DNA of 64,000 bases, taken from positions 152,218 to 216,217 of the forward strand of contig JAQURD010000001.1 in NCBI GenBank assembly GCA_028749115.1, given 5' to 3'. The DNA comes from Acidobacteriota bacterium. Lineage in GTDB: Bacteria; Acidobacteriota; Aminicenantia; Aminicenantales; Saccharicenantaceae. Each line of letters starts with the position of its first letter. Position 1 is the stretch's first letter. The notes beneath the pieces are model-generated. The model searched no databases. It saw only the letters and a list, made by a program, of their open reading frames with translations, and was not told where the DNA came from. The position numbers and the translations under genes were made by a program. This document shows, piece by piece, positions 18,055 to 28,382 of this stretch.

Positions 18055-21000
18055 CTAAAAGCCTGGGGAAATAGTAAATTGTAAATGCCAGCCTTTAATT
18101 GGGCGATCAAACGGATAGACATAATCAAGCCCCAGGACAACCACGCCGAAGAAATTGGTTCTCAGTCCAAAGCCGGCGCTTGAGACTGGTTTTTTCGATC
18201 CGCCAAAAACTGATGGCTTTTCGCCATTAAACCAGGCGGTGCCGATATCATAGAAAGCCAAAAATTCCAGCGGCCAGACACCATAATAGCCTTTACCCAG
18301 GCCAAGTAAGCCAAAAACTGGAAACCTCAATTCAGCATTGGCGACTAACATCCGGCTTCCCTCCAGCCGGTTAAAATCAAAAACATCAGGGCTTTCACTA
18401 TCAAATTCATCGTACTCAAAACTGTTATAATCGTAACCCCGGACAAGGCTTTCGTAGCCAAGAAATAGAGGCCAGAGCCGACTGTCATCCGAGCCGCTCC
18501 CATAACGTCCGTAATGGAGAACCCTGAAGGCCAGAGTAAAAGGTTTGGCCGGGACAAAATAACGGCGATAATCAGCCATAACTGAAATGAAGTTTAAATT
18601 ACCAAAAGTCGGTTCAGCCTGAAGGACATAACTCTGACCAATAATTGGGCTACAGGCACCAAAAAGAGAGCTATCATAAACTACAGCAGCAGACACATAG
18701 CCATACTTTATACTGGGAGGGGCGGGCATGGATAAATCATAGTAACCAATTGGGATAAGATCTAGATCGTAAATATAACGATAAAGATGCCGGTCAAAAT
18801 CAATGTAATTAAATCCAGTACCAAATTCCAGGCGGCGGAAGGTATTAAGTGGATAAGAAGCGAAGCCCCCAATTTCATAATTTATCTGGCGATCCAGGTA
18901 TTCCTCCTGGACATAAACAGGGGTCCCCTCTAATTCATCATAGTAAGCGGCATAGGAGGCATAAACATAAGGAACCCTTTGAGCCACCAGTCCCCAGTTC
19001 AAACGTTTTTGAGAGTTCTGATAACCAACCAGAGCATAACTATCGTTGAGCTGGTTATCAGTCTGTGCCATAGTAACCAGGGTATGATAACCGAGCATAT
19101 CACTCCAGATAGCAGCTATTCCACCGCCGGCATAGGTGCCATAACGGTCAACGCCCACGGCTACCGTCGGCTGGGTAACATAATCTAAACTCAACTTTGG
19201 CTTGTAACTGGTGACCGGAAAATCGGTTTCTTTGGGCAAACCATAGAGAGAATTGCGCAGTAATCCTAAAAGAGCCCCTTCCATCTGCTGACGGGGCGGA
19301 AGAAGCCCAACTGGTCTTTGATCAAGTTGAGCCAGTGTAGCCTGGCCGGCCAGATTATCTGGCTGTTCTATCAGATAAACCGAATAGCAGCCGTTTTCAT
19401 AGACTGACATGGCCAGTAAGCCTGACCCGATTGAATAAGAGAAAGCCGGGCTGAGTTGAGTTATTCCGCCAATTCCAGAAAACAAGTTGGTAATCTGATA
19501 AATTTTCCCGTCAGCTAGATCCAGCCGGAAAAGGTCAGTCTTACCCTGGTAATCAGACAGGAAAAAGAGGCTTTGACCATCAGCGGACCACTGGGGGTTA
19601 ATATTCTTACCTGAGGGAAAAGCCAGAGCTCTGGTTACTTCACCCGTGGCGACGTCCAGCAGGGCCAGCTCATAATGCCCATAATCCAGCCAGTTTATAT
19701 TGGCACTGAATCTTTCACTGACAAAAGCTATTTTTGTCCCATCCGGCGACCAGACAGGATGAATATCTCCAAAGCTATCATTGGTCATTTTTTTTAGCGT
19801 ATTATCCTCAAGATTATAGATATAGATATCACTGACCCCACCCGCTAAGGCCGAAAAGGTAATTTCTCTGCTGTCAGGAGACCAGGAAGGATTAAGGATT
19901 TCACCCAGTTCAGGAAAAGGAATTTCTTTTTCAACTTTACCTTTGTTTATATTGATAATAGTCAGGTAGGGCTTGCCATGAGAAATTGTCCCCAGGACAA
20001 AGCGCTGGCTGCCGGCTTCCCAGGATCCAGCCGACCGGATAAATTGAATGCTTTCAAAATGAGGATCAATAGCTGTGGAGGTTAATTTTTTAATAACCTT
20101 GCCTGTCCTGGCCTCAGCCAGGTAAAGATCGACAGAAAAAAGATCACGGGAAGAAAGAAATATCATATAACGACCATCGGGGCTAAGAACCGGGGAAACG
20201 TTATAAACATTTTCATCTGTGCCTTTTAATAACAGCTTTCCGTACTTATCAGGAGTTTGAGTCAATGGCACCAGGGGTCCATAGGCAGCCTCATTGGCTT
20301 TATGCCAGTCTTCAGATATTTTTTTAAGAGGCTCTCCCAGAACTCCCTGGAGAACAGACTCGTAATCATTAGTTCTGGACAACATCCGGAAGATCTTACC
20401 AATCATCTCATCTCCGTACCGGCCGCCAATATAGGCCCAGATCGCCTGGCCATACCGGTAAGGGAAATATTTATAATAGTCTTCAAGCTTTTTAATCTGA
20501 GGGAGAAACTTTCTTTTCCAGGCATCTCTCATCCACATGGAAGTTTCTGGGTCATAGGGACCAATAGACAGATATTCAGCCAGGCCTTCGATCAGGAATA
20601 ATGGGATTCTTAAGTCAGCACCGGTATATCTGGCATCATCCGAATGCCCCTGCCCGGCCAGATCATATTGAAAGGCGTGAACCAACTCGTGACCAATAAC
20701 GTGATCGGTTTCAGCCATGGTAACACCGTAAGGCACGACAATTCTTCTTTTAAAGGACTCGGTTACACCACCAGTTCCTTCACCCATAAGTTCAGGAATA
20801 ACCGTTGTCTGCTGGAACTCGGGGCTACTGGCATAAATGATAAGAGGCTGACGTCCTTTTAGCTCGTGATTAAAAATCCGGCTGAAACGGGCATACCAGC
20901 GCTCCGCCATCTCAGCCGCCTGCTTTACAACCTCAGTGTCCTGTTGATAAAAATACACATCAAAATGTTTGGTTTTCATAATCTTGAAATCAAATTTCTT

Positions 21001-21117
21001 GTATTGAACCTTGTTCCGACCGAAATATTGAGCCTGCAGCCCGGAAGCCATGGCCAAAAGGAGAAAGCCAGAAATAAGCCAGCAGCTAATAGTTTTTTTA
21101 TTTTTAGTAAGAAACAT
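18055..21117 (-). CDS. Exported multidomain protein: MA-clan-like metallopeptidase region + PD40/TolB-like propeller + Omp85-like barrel
   Basis: VIGHELVHAFQYDLAGQG (HExxH); repeats such as LNPSWSPDSREITFSA / IHPVWSPDGTKIAFVS / INPQWSADGQSLFFLS; C-terminal Tyr-rich strands and LVRGYDYNSFE...LVANAELRFPVFG. Confidence 0.82.
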   Translation of the reverse strand: MFLTKNKKTISCWLISGFLLLAMASGLQAQYFGRNKVQYKKFDFKIMKTKHFDVYFYQQDTEVVKQAAEMAERWYARFSRIFNHELKGRQPLIIYASSPEFQQTTVIPELMGEGTGGVTESFKRRIVVPYGVTMAETDHVIGHELVHAFQYDLAGQGHSDDARYTGADLRIPLFLIEGLAEYLSIGPYDPETSMWMRDAWKRKFLPQIKKLEDYYKYFPYRYGQAIWAYIGGRYGDEMIGKIFRMLSRTNDYESVLQGVLGEPLKKISEDWHKANEAAYGPLVPLTQTPDKYGKLLLKGTDENVYNVSPVLSPDGRYMIFLSSRDLFSVDLYLAEARTGKVIKKLTSTAIDPHFESIQFIRSAGSWEAGSQRFVLGTISHGKPYLTIININKGKVEKEIPFPELGEILNPSWSPDSREITFSALAGGVSDIYIYNLEDNTLKKMTNDSFGDIHPVWSPDGTKIAFVSERFSANINWLDYGHYELALLDVATGEVTRALAFPSGKNINPQWSADGQSLFFLSDYQGKTDLFRLDLADGKIYQITNLFSGIGGITQLSPAFSYSIGSGLLAMSVYENGCYSVYLIEQPDNLAGQATLAQLDQRPVGLLPPRQQMEGALLGLLRNSLYGLPKETDFPVTSYKPKLSLDYVTQPTVAVGVDRYGTYAGGGIAAIWSDMLGYHTLVTMAQTDNQLNDSYALVGYQNSQKRLNWGLVAQRVPYVYASYAAYYDELEGTPVYVQEEYLDRQINYEIGGFASYPLNTFRRLEFGTGFNYIDFDRHLYRYIYDLDLIPIGYYDLSMPAPPSIKYGYVSAAVVYDSSLFGACSPIIGQSYVLQAEPTFGNLNFISVMADYRRYFVPAKPFTLAFRVLHYGRYGSGSDDSRLWPLFLGYESLVRGYDYNSFEYDEFDSESPDVFDFNRLEGSRMLVANAELRFPVFGLLGLGKGYYGVWPLEFLAFYDIGTAWFNGEKPSVFGGSKKPVSSAGFGLRTNFFGVVVLGLDYVYPFDRPIKGWHLQFTISPGF

Positions 21118-21248
21118 CCTTGCCTCCTTATTGCATACGCATTAGGCCTTTCTCTGCTCTATTATAAACTATTTTTAGGAAAAAAAGATGCGTCAAGTTA
21201 CAGGCCAAAAACTTTTTACTACCTGGGCTTTCAATCAAGGGTCAGCTT

Positions 21249-22019
21249 GTGATAATCATAAATATAGTGAAGATAACTGAGAAAACTGCTAGAAGCATAC
21301 TTAATAAGTCTAAAGTCTTCGATTATTGCCTTAATCCTTATACCGGTTGCAGCCACAGATGCCGTTATTGCTATGCCTCCCTATTCATGCCCCGTTATTC
21401 TGGGCACACTGAGCCGTGGGGTCAGTTTCTCGAAGCTAAAATCAATGCGCCTGAGCTGCTCAGCCGTCAATTAGTCCGGGCCAGGCGCGGGACAATCTGG
21501 ATAGCTTCAGTCTGTGATGCTTATCAGCCGGCTGAAATTAAGTATCAGTTGACCAGAAAATGCCTGGCCGAAATCAGGCACTCGGATTTCCCGGTTTTTA
21601 TTCAGACGAAATCTGATTTAGTTCTGCGCGATCTCGATCTCCTCCAGGAGATAAAAGAAGTAGAACTCGGTTTTTCCATTGCGACTGATAGTGACAAGAT
21701 AGCGAGCCTTTTCGAACCTGGCGCCCCTTCAATCTCCAGGCGAATCAGAGCCCTGGAAAAAATAAGAAAACTGAACTTTAAAACCTTTGCCTTCATCGGC
21801 CCGATTTTGCCTCAAAATCCTGCAAGATTAATGTCTTTAGTCGGCGGTCTGGTGGATAAAATTTTTATTGATCGTCTGAATTACCGGAGCTATTTTATCA
21901 ACTTCTACCGTCAGCAGCAGCTCCAGGCTCATGTTTCTGATAGCTATTTTGAGCAGGTCAAAAAAGAGCTACAAGCTGCTGCCGAAGGTTATCATCTAAA
22001 GGTGGAAGCAATTTTTTGA
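21249..22019 (+). CDS. Radical SAM protein (SPL/Rv2578c-like)
   Basis: LNPYTGCSHRCRYCYASLFMPRYSGHTEPWGQF: CxxxCxxC cluster motif. Confidence 0.85.
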   Translation: MIIINIVKITEKTARSILNKSKVFDYCLNPYTGCSHRCRYCYASLFMPRYSGHTEPWGQFLEAKINAPELLSRQLVRARRGTIWIASVCDAYQPAEIKYQLTRKCLAEIRHSDFPVFIQTKSDLVLRDLDLLQEIKEVELGFSIATDSDKIASLFEPGAPSISRRIRALEKIRKLNFKTFAFIGPILPQNPARLMSLVGGLVDKIFIDRLNYRSYFINFYRQQQLQAHVSDSYFEQVKKELQAAAEGYHLKVEAIF

Positions 22020-22028
22020 AACTTTTAT

Positions 22029-23369
22029 TTGCCTTATTCAAAACAAATAAGTAAGATTTTTTTAATGATCATTCAAACTTTAATTATCTCAGCAGTCATA
22101 GTCAGTGCTTATTCGGTAGCCAAATGGCAAAGGCTTTCAGTGGAATTGAGCCTGTTTATCTCGGCTTTAGCTGGTGCCGCGGCCGGAGCACTGTTTAAAA
22201 CTCCTGCACTGGCAGAAATTCCACGGCATCTAGTTGAAGGCAGTTTCACCTACCTTGATGTTATTCTCGTCTTTTTCTCAGCTACTTTATTCATTACTAT
22301 TATCCAAGAATCAGGCGGTATAAACTATGCGGTGCGGAAAGCAGTAGCCAGCTTTGCCCGTTTTAGGTTTCTGGCTCTTTTCCTCCTGATGATAATTGTG
22401 CTAGTTCCTGGAGCCCTGACCGGTGCTGGCAGCGTTTCTCTCCTGGTAGTTGGAGCTCCGGTGGCCTTAGCCCTGAAGGGGCTGGGCGTAGATGAAAAGA
22501 AAATTCCAGCTATACTCTTTATTCTGGCCGGATTGGCCGCGGCTGCTCCACCGGTTAATATCTGGGCTATGATTTTGTGCGCTGGAACGGCTATACCTTA
22601 TGTCGGCTTTGAATTACCTCTGGCTATTCCTGTCCTTATTCTGGGGACCATAACCATTCTTATTCTTGGCCGGAGAAAGGGACAATCAGCCGAATTAAAT
22701 GAATTTCTGGAAAAAATAGAAATTATTCCGGGTATGAACTGGCTGAGATTGCTCTTGCCTTTTGCTGTCTTTTTTGGTCTGGTCATAGCTTATCGCCTAT
22801 GGCCGTTTTCTTTCCCCATCCTTGGCCTGCCCTTAGAATTTATCATAGCTTCACTGGCTGCTTATCTTTTGAGTCCGGTGAAAATCAATCTAATCAAGGT
22901 GGCCAGTAGTACAGTTGACAAGTTACTGCCTCTTCTCTCCATCATGGTTATAGTCGGGATGCTACAGCAGGTTATGGCAGCTACTGGAGTCAAAGGATTG
23001 ATTTCCTATTCTGTCTTGATTATTCCTCTCGGGCTTTTATTCTTTCTCCTGACGGTCATCATTCCATTTTCCGAAGGTATTCTCACCTATGGCGGGGCAG
23101 CTATTATTGGTATTCCGCTTGTTTGGTATCTCAATTCACTTGGTTATCATCCGACAATAGTTATCGCTGGACTCAGTTTGCTTTGGCCTCTGGGTGATGG
23201 CCTGCCGCCAACGGCACTTATTGGCCGGTTGAGCCTGATGGTTTCAGGCTATAAGGGTTCTTACTGGTCATCAATTAAAAAAGCCTGGCTACCATGGCTG
23301 ATTATAACGGCGACAGGCATCCTGATGATCGTCTTTAGCTCGAAATTAAGCTTTCTGGTCATTAGTTAG
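22029..23369 (+). CDS. Multi-TM permease of the ion-transporter (GntP/CitMHS/DctM-like) superfamily
   Basis: About 10-12 hydrophobic segments; VPGALTGAGSVSLLVVGAPVALALKGLGVDEKKIPAILFILAGLAAAAPPVNIWAM and GDGLPPTALIGRLSLMV re-entrant-like motifs. Start TTG 22029 or ATG 22065. Confidence 0.75.
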   Translation: MPYSKQISKIFLMIIQTLIISAVIVSAYSVAKWQRLSVELSLFISALAGAAAGALFKTPALAEIPRHLVEGSFTYLDVILVFFSATLFITIIQESGGINYAVRKAVASFARFRFLALFLLMIIVLVPGALTGAGSVSLLVVGAPVALALKGLGVDEKKIPAILFILAGLAAAAPPVNIWAMILCAGTAIPYVGFELPLAIPVLILGTITILILGRRKGQSAELNEFLEKIEIIPGMNWLRLLLPFAVFFGLVIAYRLWPFSFPILGLPLEFIIASLAAYLLSPVKINLIKVASSTVDKLLPLLSIMVIVGMLQQVMAATGVKGLISYSVLIIPLGLLFFLLTVIIPFSEGILTYGGAAIIGIPLVWYLNSLGYHPTIVIAGLSLLWPLGDGLPPTALIGRLSLMVSGYKGSYWSSIKKAWLPWLIITATGILMIVFSSKLSFLVIS

Positions 23370-23427
23370 GTGAAGTGGAGAGATGAACTGATGAAAAATA
23401 TTTTGACTAGGTAAAATAGGTAGAGCA

Positions 23428-23589
23428 ATGATAGCCAAAATTATCATGATTTTTTATTATCTACTATGTCTGTTTTTTGTAGCTATAACCTTCAAAAACC
23501 TGTTAGAAGAAAGGACAAGCAAAGATAGAATTGTGCTTTATCTCATAACTTTGGTCCCGTTTGTAGCTCGCCTGTTGCGTTTTAAATGA
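23428..23589 (+). CDS. Small two-TM hypothetical protein (53 aa), absent from the supplied ORF track
   Basis: ATG..TGA encodes MIAKIIMIFYYLLCLFFVAITFKNLLEERTSKDRIVLYLITLVPFVARLLRFK; co-directional and intercalated in the 22-29 kb locus. Confidence 0.6.
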   Translation: MIAKIIMIFYYLLCLFFVAITFKNLLEERTSKDRIVLYLITLVPFVARLLRFK

Positions 23590-23599
23590 AAGGTAAATC

Positions 23600-24766
23600 A
23601 TGAAAACAGCTTTATTGAGATTTAAAATCATAGCTATAGGAGTTTTTATCATTTTGATTATAACGGGCGGGTTACCCCTCTGGCAACACCGCCATTTTCG
23701 AGTTGACGTTGTCCTGGGGCCCGGAGTTAGTGAAGTCAAAAAGCTCAGCCAGTACTTCCCGGCCATAAGCGGAAGTCAGGCTGATACTGATGTTTTTATT
23801 CTTCGGGGAAAGGAACCAGGCGGCCAGGCATTAATTATGAGCAATACACATGCCAATGAACCAGAAGGTATGTTATCGGTACTGGTCATGATTGAAAATG
23901 CCATCGTCGAAAAAGGCACGCTCTACCTCATTCCCTTTTTCAATTACAGCGGCGGGCTAAACACGCGTCCGGGAGAAGGCTATCCGCTTTATTTTTCGGT
24001 CGCCACTCTCTGGGGTAAAAGAACTTTCCGGATGGGTAACAGAGATGCCTCTCCCCTTGATCAATGGCCTGACCCGGACGTTTATATTCATTACCCGGAA
24101 AGACAGATGCTTTCTTATCTGGATATCAGAAATACCAACCGTACCTGGCCGGGCCGGAAAAATGGCCTGCCCATGGAACAGGTAACTTTTGCGGTCATGG
24201 AACTTCTCAAGCAAAACAAAGTTGATCTGGCTATCGACCTTCACGGAGCAGAAACCATGTATGCTGTTACCAATTGCATTGTCGCCCCGGAAAAATCTAC
24301 CCGCCTGGCCATTATGGCCTCGCTGACCGTCAAATCAAAAGAAGGTTTTGAAAATCATGTTGAACCATCGCCAGAAGGCTATCGTGGATTATCTCACCGG
24401 GAAATAGGCGATGCTTCTGATACTCTACCTTTTCTTCTGGAGGCTCCTCTTCCTTTTCTTGATCAACCAACTGGCCCAAAAACAGAGGAATTATATCTTA
24501 CCGGCCAGGATGAATTTCTCTTAAGCCTGGCTAAAAAGAAAAAGCTTTTTGTTCCCTACGACCAGTCTGGCTGGCCGCTGGAAAAGCGGGTTGGTCAGCA
24601 TCTATCAGTCAGCCTGGAGATTATGAAACAGTACTCAAAAAAATTGCCTGAACGGGCTATTGTCATTAATAATGTCCCCCGTTATGCTGATGTCCTTAAA
24701 AATGGCCTTGGTTATTATTTTCATAATCCGGCCGAGGCAGATCCACACTGCCGGATGGTTGAATGA
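23600..24766 (+). CDS. Exported or membrane-anchored AstE/AspA-like zinc hydrolase (succinylglutamate desuccinylase / aspartoacylase / M14-like)
   Basis: SNTHANEPEGMLSVLV (HxxE zinc ligands), later IDLHGAE (third ligand); N-terminal hydrophobic anchor. Confidence 0.72.
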   Translation: MKTALLRFKIIAIGVFIILIITGGLPLWQHRHFRVDVVLGPGVSEVKKLSQYFPAISGSQADTDVFILRGKEPGGQALIMSNTHANEPEGMLSVLVMIENAIVEKGTLYLIPFFNYSGGLNTRPGEGYPLYFSVATLWGKRTFRMGNRDASPLDQWPDPDVYIHYPERQMLSYLDIRNTNRTWPGRKNGLPMEQVTFAVMELLKQNKVDLAIDLHGAETMYAVTNCIVAPEKSTRLAIMASLTVKSKEGFENHVEPSPEGYRGLSHREIGDASDTLPFLLEAPLPFLDQPTGPKTEELYLTGQDEFLLSLAKKKKLFVPYDQSGWPLEKRVGQHLSVSLEIMKQYSKKLPERAIVINNVPRYADVLKNGLGYYFHNPAEADPHCRMVE

Positions 24767-24884
24767 ACAGGTAAAGCCTGGCCAAAAACTTAATAGATTG
24801 TTCAGTGGCCAGGTAAGGAAATTAGCGGAGAAGATTAAATTTAAAACAATGGGTTTTTGGCCCGACTAAAGGAGCATAACCTTC

Positions 24885-26588
24885 ATGAAAAAAATAACAA
24901 TCCTGAGCGGATTAACCGTCCTGCTATTTCTATTGCTACTGATTTTTTCTGCCCGCCAGCCAGGTGCAGGCGATTTATCAAATGGTTATCCTGGTTCTGA
25001 TGATAAATGCACGGTTATCATGGTTGGCAAAAGAGCGTCAGTCGATGGCTCGACTATAACCACCCACACAGCCGATTGCGGTCTGTGTGATTGGACCTGG
25101 CGTTATGTGCCAGCGGCAGATCACAAACCGGGAGAAACCAGAAGAATATTCAGGATTTCTCAGACTAAGAGCTGGCCGCCAGATCAAGGTCGGAAATGGG
25201 ACTTAATAAAGAATGATTTTACCGGAGTGGAAATCCCTGAAATCTCTCATACTTTTGGCTATATGCACGGAGTCTTTGGCTACATGAATGATCAGCAACT
25301 GGCCATGGGCGAATCAACCATAGGTAACCGCCCAAAAATGTCCAACCCAACAGCAACGCCTGCCATGAACTTGACCATGCTAACTATGCTGGCTATGGAA
25401 AGATGCCGGACAGCCAGAGAGGCCATAAAATTGATGGGCTCGCTGGCTGAGAAATATGGCTATGGAGGCGAGGATGAAGGCGAAATGCTGGCCGTAGCTG
25501 ATCCGGAGGAGGTTTGGGTTTTTGAAATCATGCCAGTCGGCCCTCTCTGGAATCAAAAATCCGGTAAGCCTGGTGCCATCTGGTGCGCTCAGAGGGTGCC
25601 GGACGACGAGGTCAGCATTTGTCCGAACGAGTCAAGAATTGGCGAGATAGATCTAGATCAACCTGATTTTTTTATGGCTTCTCCTAATGTGATTTCGTAT
25701 GCGGTGGATAATGGCCTCTGGCACCCAGAAAGTGGTCAGCCATTTAGCTGGAAAAAAACTTATTCGCCGGCGGCAGGCAGTGCTGCCTCCAACTGGAGAC
25801 GGGCCAGAATGTGGCGTTTCTTTGATCTCATTTCTCCTTCCTTAAAATTCACTCCTTCCCTCCCCAATATGGACTTTCCATTTTCTGTTAAGCCCGATCG
25901 TAAACTCTCTGTTAAAGATGTTATGAATCTCTGCCGGGACAAGGGTTATGGAAGCTTTTTTGATCCAACCCGCGGCATAAGAGGGGGACCATACAATAAT
26001 CCTAATTATGAGACTTCAGCCCGTTTAATCAGTGTCAAGCAAGCCGAATATACGACTGTCACTCAGTGCAGAAACTGGCTACCTGCCCCTGTTGGGGGCA
26101 TTGTCTGGTTGGCCTGGGGGGCCCAGGACACATCTTGCTTTATGCCGTTTTATGCCGGCCTGAAGGCTTTGCCTGGTTCTTTCAGTCTGGGTGATCATTT
26201 TGTTCTGAACCGGGAGGCTGCCCGCTGGGCTTTTGATTATGTTGATTTTCATACTCAGGTTTGTTATTCACCTGCTCTGAAAGAAGTCAAGAAGGCCCAG
26301 AGTACCTGGGAGGATGGAGCCTTAAAGCAAATTTCTGAGATAGACCAGAAAGCCCTTGAAATCTATAAAAAGAATCCTGGCCAAGCAGCTGATTTTTTGA
26401 CCGCTTTTTGTCTGAACAATGCTGAGCAGGTAGTCAAGGCCTGGTGGCAATTAGGAGATGAACTGCTGGTTAAGTTTGATCACTTTGGTTATTATGATTT
26501 AGAGCGTAGAACAGTCGAAAGAAAACCGATGGAATTTCCGGCTAGATGGAAAAAGGCAGTTAGAATTATTGATGCTCTATTGGACTAA
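24885..26588 (+). CDS. Exported C69-family dipeptidase
   Basis: Signal peptide then CTVIMVGKRASVDGSTITTHTADC (Ntn-type Cys-Thr nucleophile context), SRIGEIDLDQPDFFMASPN. Confidence 0.85.
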   Translation: MKKITILSGLTVLLFLLLLIFSARQPGAGDLSNGYPGSDDKCTVIMVGKRASVDGSTITTHTADCGLCDWTWRYVPAADHKPGETRRIFRISQTKSWPPDQGRKWDLIKNDFTGVEIPEISHTFGYMHGVFGYMNDQQLAMGESTIGNRPKMSNPTATPAMNLTMLTMLAMERCRTAREAIKLMGSLAEKYGYGGEDEGEMLAVADPEEVWVFEIMPVGPLWNQKSGKPGAIWCAQRVPDDEVSICPNESRIGEIDLDQPDFFMASPNVISYAVDNGLWHPESGQPFSWKKTYSPAAGSAASNWRRARMWRFFDLISPSLKFTPSLPNMDFPFSVKPDRKLSVKDVMNLCRDKGYGSFFDPTRGIRGGPYNNPNYETSARLISVKQAEYTTVTQCRNWLPAPVGGIVWLAWGAQDTSCFMPFYAGLKALPGSFSLGDHFVLNREAARWAFDYVDFHTQVCYSPALKEVKKAQSTWEDGALKQISEIDQKALEIYKKNPGQAADFLTAFCLNNAEQVVKAWWQLGDELLVKFDHFGYYDLERRTVERKPMEFPARWKKAVRIIDALLD

Positions 26589-26628
26589 ATGAGAGAGAAA
26601 GTTTATAAAGAAGATGGAGGTTAAAAAG

Positions 26629-28368
26629 ATGAAGATAAAAACAAAAAAAGCCAGGAGGTTTTATTTTCTGTTTCTGCCCGTTCTTTTAATTAGCCTGGCG
26701 GCGCTGCTGGCGGCTGTGCGGGCAGAAAAAAACGTAGCAGATTTAGGACTGGGGCAACCAGCCGACAACTGTACTTCCATTCTCGTTGGCAAGCTGGCCT
26801 CAACCGACGGGTCAACCATCACGACTCATACCTGTGATTGCGGCCAATGTGACTGGACGTGGAGGCATGTGCCAGCGGCGGATCACCAACCAGGGGAGAA
26901 ACGGAAAATTTATCATATATCTCAGTTTAAAGCCTGGTCGCCAGCAGAAGGCCTAAAATGGGACCTCTATAAAAATGATTTCACCGGCCTGGAAATTCCT
27001 CAAGTGGCTCACACCTATGCCTATCATCACGGGATGTTTGGCTACATCAATGAAAATCAGGTAGCCCTTGGTGAATCAACGATTGGTGTAGTTCGCAAAC
27101 TGGAAAACGAGACCCCAACTCCTGCTTTTGACCTCACCATGCTAACTATAATCGCCATGGAAAGAGCCACAACTGCTCGTGAAGCAATTAAAATTATGGG
27201 AGAGCTGTCCGAAAAATACGGCTATGGTTATTATGATTCGGGCGAAATGCTGGCCGTAGCCGATCCGAATGAAGTCTGGATATTTGAAATCCTGCCTGTT
27301 GGGCCTCTCTGGTCCCCCAGGACCGGCAAGCCAGGAGCTGTCTGGTGTGCTCAGAGGATCCCGGATGATGAGGTTAGTATCTGCCCGAATGAATCACGAA
27401 TCGGCGAGATCGATCTTAACCGTCCCGATTATTTTATGGCTTCTCCCAACGCAATTTCCTGTGCTGTCGAAAATGGACTATACGATCCAAAGAGCGGCCG
27501 GCCTTTTAGCTGGAAAAGAGCTTATTCTCCGATTAATGAGAGTGCCCAGGGTTCGCAGGGCAGATACCAGCGCCTGTGGCGGTTTTTCGACCTGGTGGCT
27601 CCTTCTCTCCAGCTTTCTCCATCTACACCAAATATGGATTTGCCTTTCTCGGTTAAACCAGACAGGAAATTGTCGGTAGAAGATATTATCAATTTTACCC
27701 GCGATAAAAGTTATGGCACCCCTTATGATCCAACAACAGGAATTCGGGGCGGGCCATTTAAAAACCCCAATTACTACCGCCAGACCAGGAATATCTGCGA
27801 CAGCCGGGCTGAATACACGACTGTTACCCAGAGCCGGGGCTGGCTTCCCAATCCGGTTGGCGGCCTGGTCTGGATCTCTTTTGGTGCCCAGGATACAGCC
27901 TGTTACATGCCTTTTTATGCCGGTGTCAGCGAGTTGCCCAGATCTTTTTCTATTGGTGATCACTGGCAAATAAACCGGGATTCAGCCCGCTGGGCATTTG
28001 ATTATGTAGATTATCATACTCAGGTTGTTTACTCAGAGGCCATAAAAGATGTTGCTGCTGCCCAGCTAATGTATGAAAAGACGGTTATCGACCAGTTGCC
28101 CGATCTTGACCGCCGGGCAGCCGAGCTTTATAAAAAGAGTCCGAAAGAAGCTATTAAGTTTATGACCGGTTTCTGCCTTAATAATGCTCAAACTGTGGTC
28201 AAAGCCTGGTGGACTCTGGGTGATCAATTGCTGATAAAATATAATCATCTTTATCATTATGATATTGAAAAGAGAACCTATGAACGGCGTTTTCCATCAT
28301 TCCCTGATATCTGGCAGAAGGCGGTCAAAGCTATAGATATCATGCTTGAACCAGAGGGGAAAAAATAA
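26629..28368 (+). CDS. Exported C69-family dipeptidase, tandem paralog
   Basis: CTSILVGKLASTDGSTITTHTCDC; closely aligns by eye with the preceding ORF. GGAGG precedes the ATG at 26629 (longest ORF starts 26614). Confidence 0.85.
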   Translation: MKIKTKKARRFYFLFLPVLLISLAALLAAVRAEKNVADLGLGQPADNCTSILVGKLASTDGSTITTHTCDCGQCDWTWRHVPAADHQPGEKRKIYHISQFKAWSPAEGLKWDLYKNDFTGLEIPQVAHTYAYHHGMFGYINENQVALGESTIGVVRKLENETPTPAFDLTMLTIIAMERATTAREAIKIMGELSEKYGYGYYDSGEMLAVADPNEVWIFEILPVGPLWSPRTGKPGAVWCAQRIPDDEVSICPNESRIGEIDLNRPDYFMASPNAISCAVENGLYDPKSGRPFSWKRAYSPINESAQGSQGRYQRLWRFFDLVAPSLQLSPSTPNMDLPFSVKPDRKLSVEDIINFTRDKSYGTPYDPTTGIRGGPFKNPNYYRQTRNICDSRAEYTTVTQSRGWLPNPVGGLVWISFGAQDTACYMPFYAGVSELPRSFSIGDHWQINRDSARWAFDYVDYHTQVVYSEAIKDVAAAQLMYEKTVIDQLPDLDRRAAELYKKSPKEAIKFMTGFCLNNAQTVVKAWWTLGDQLLIKYNHLYHYDIEKRTYERRFPSFPDIWQKAVKAIDIMLEPEGKK

Positions 28369-28382
28369 AGGAGGACAGGGAA

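Noticed and set aside
27478-27969. 163-aa minus ORF antisense to the second C69 gene
   Set aside because: Shadow ORF of a conserved coding region; no SD or family signature.
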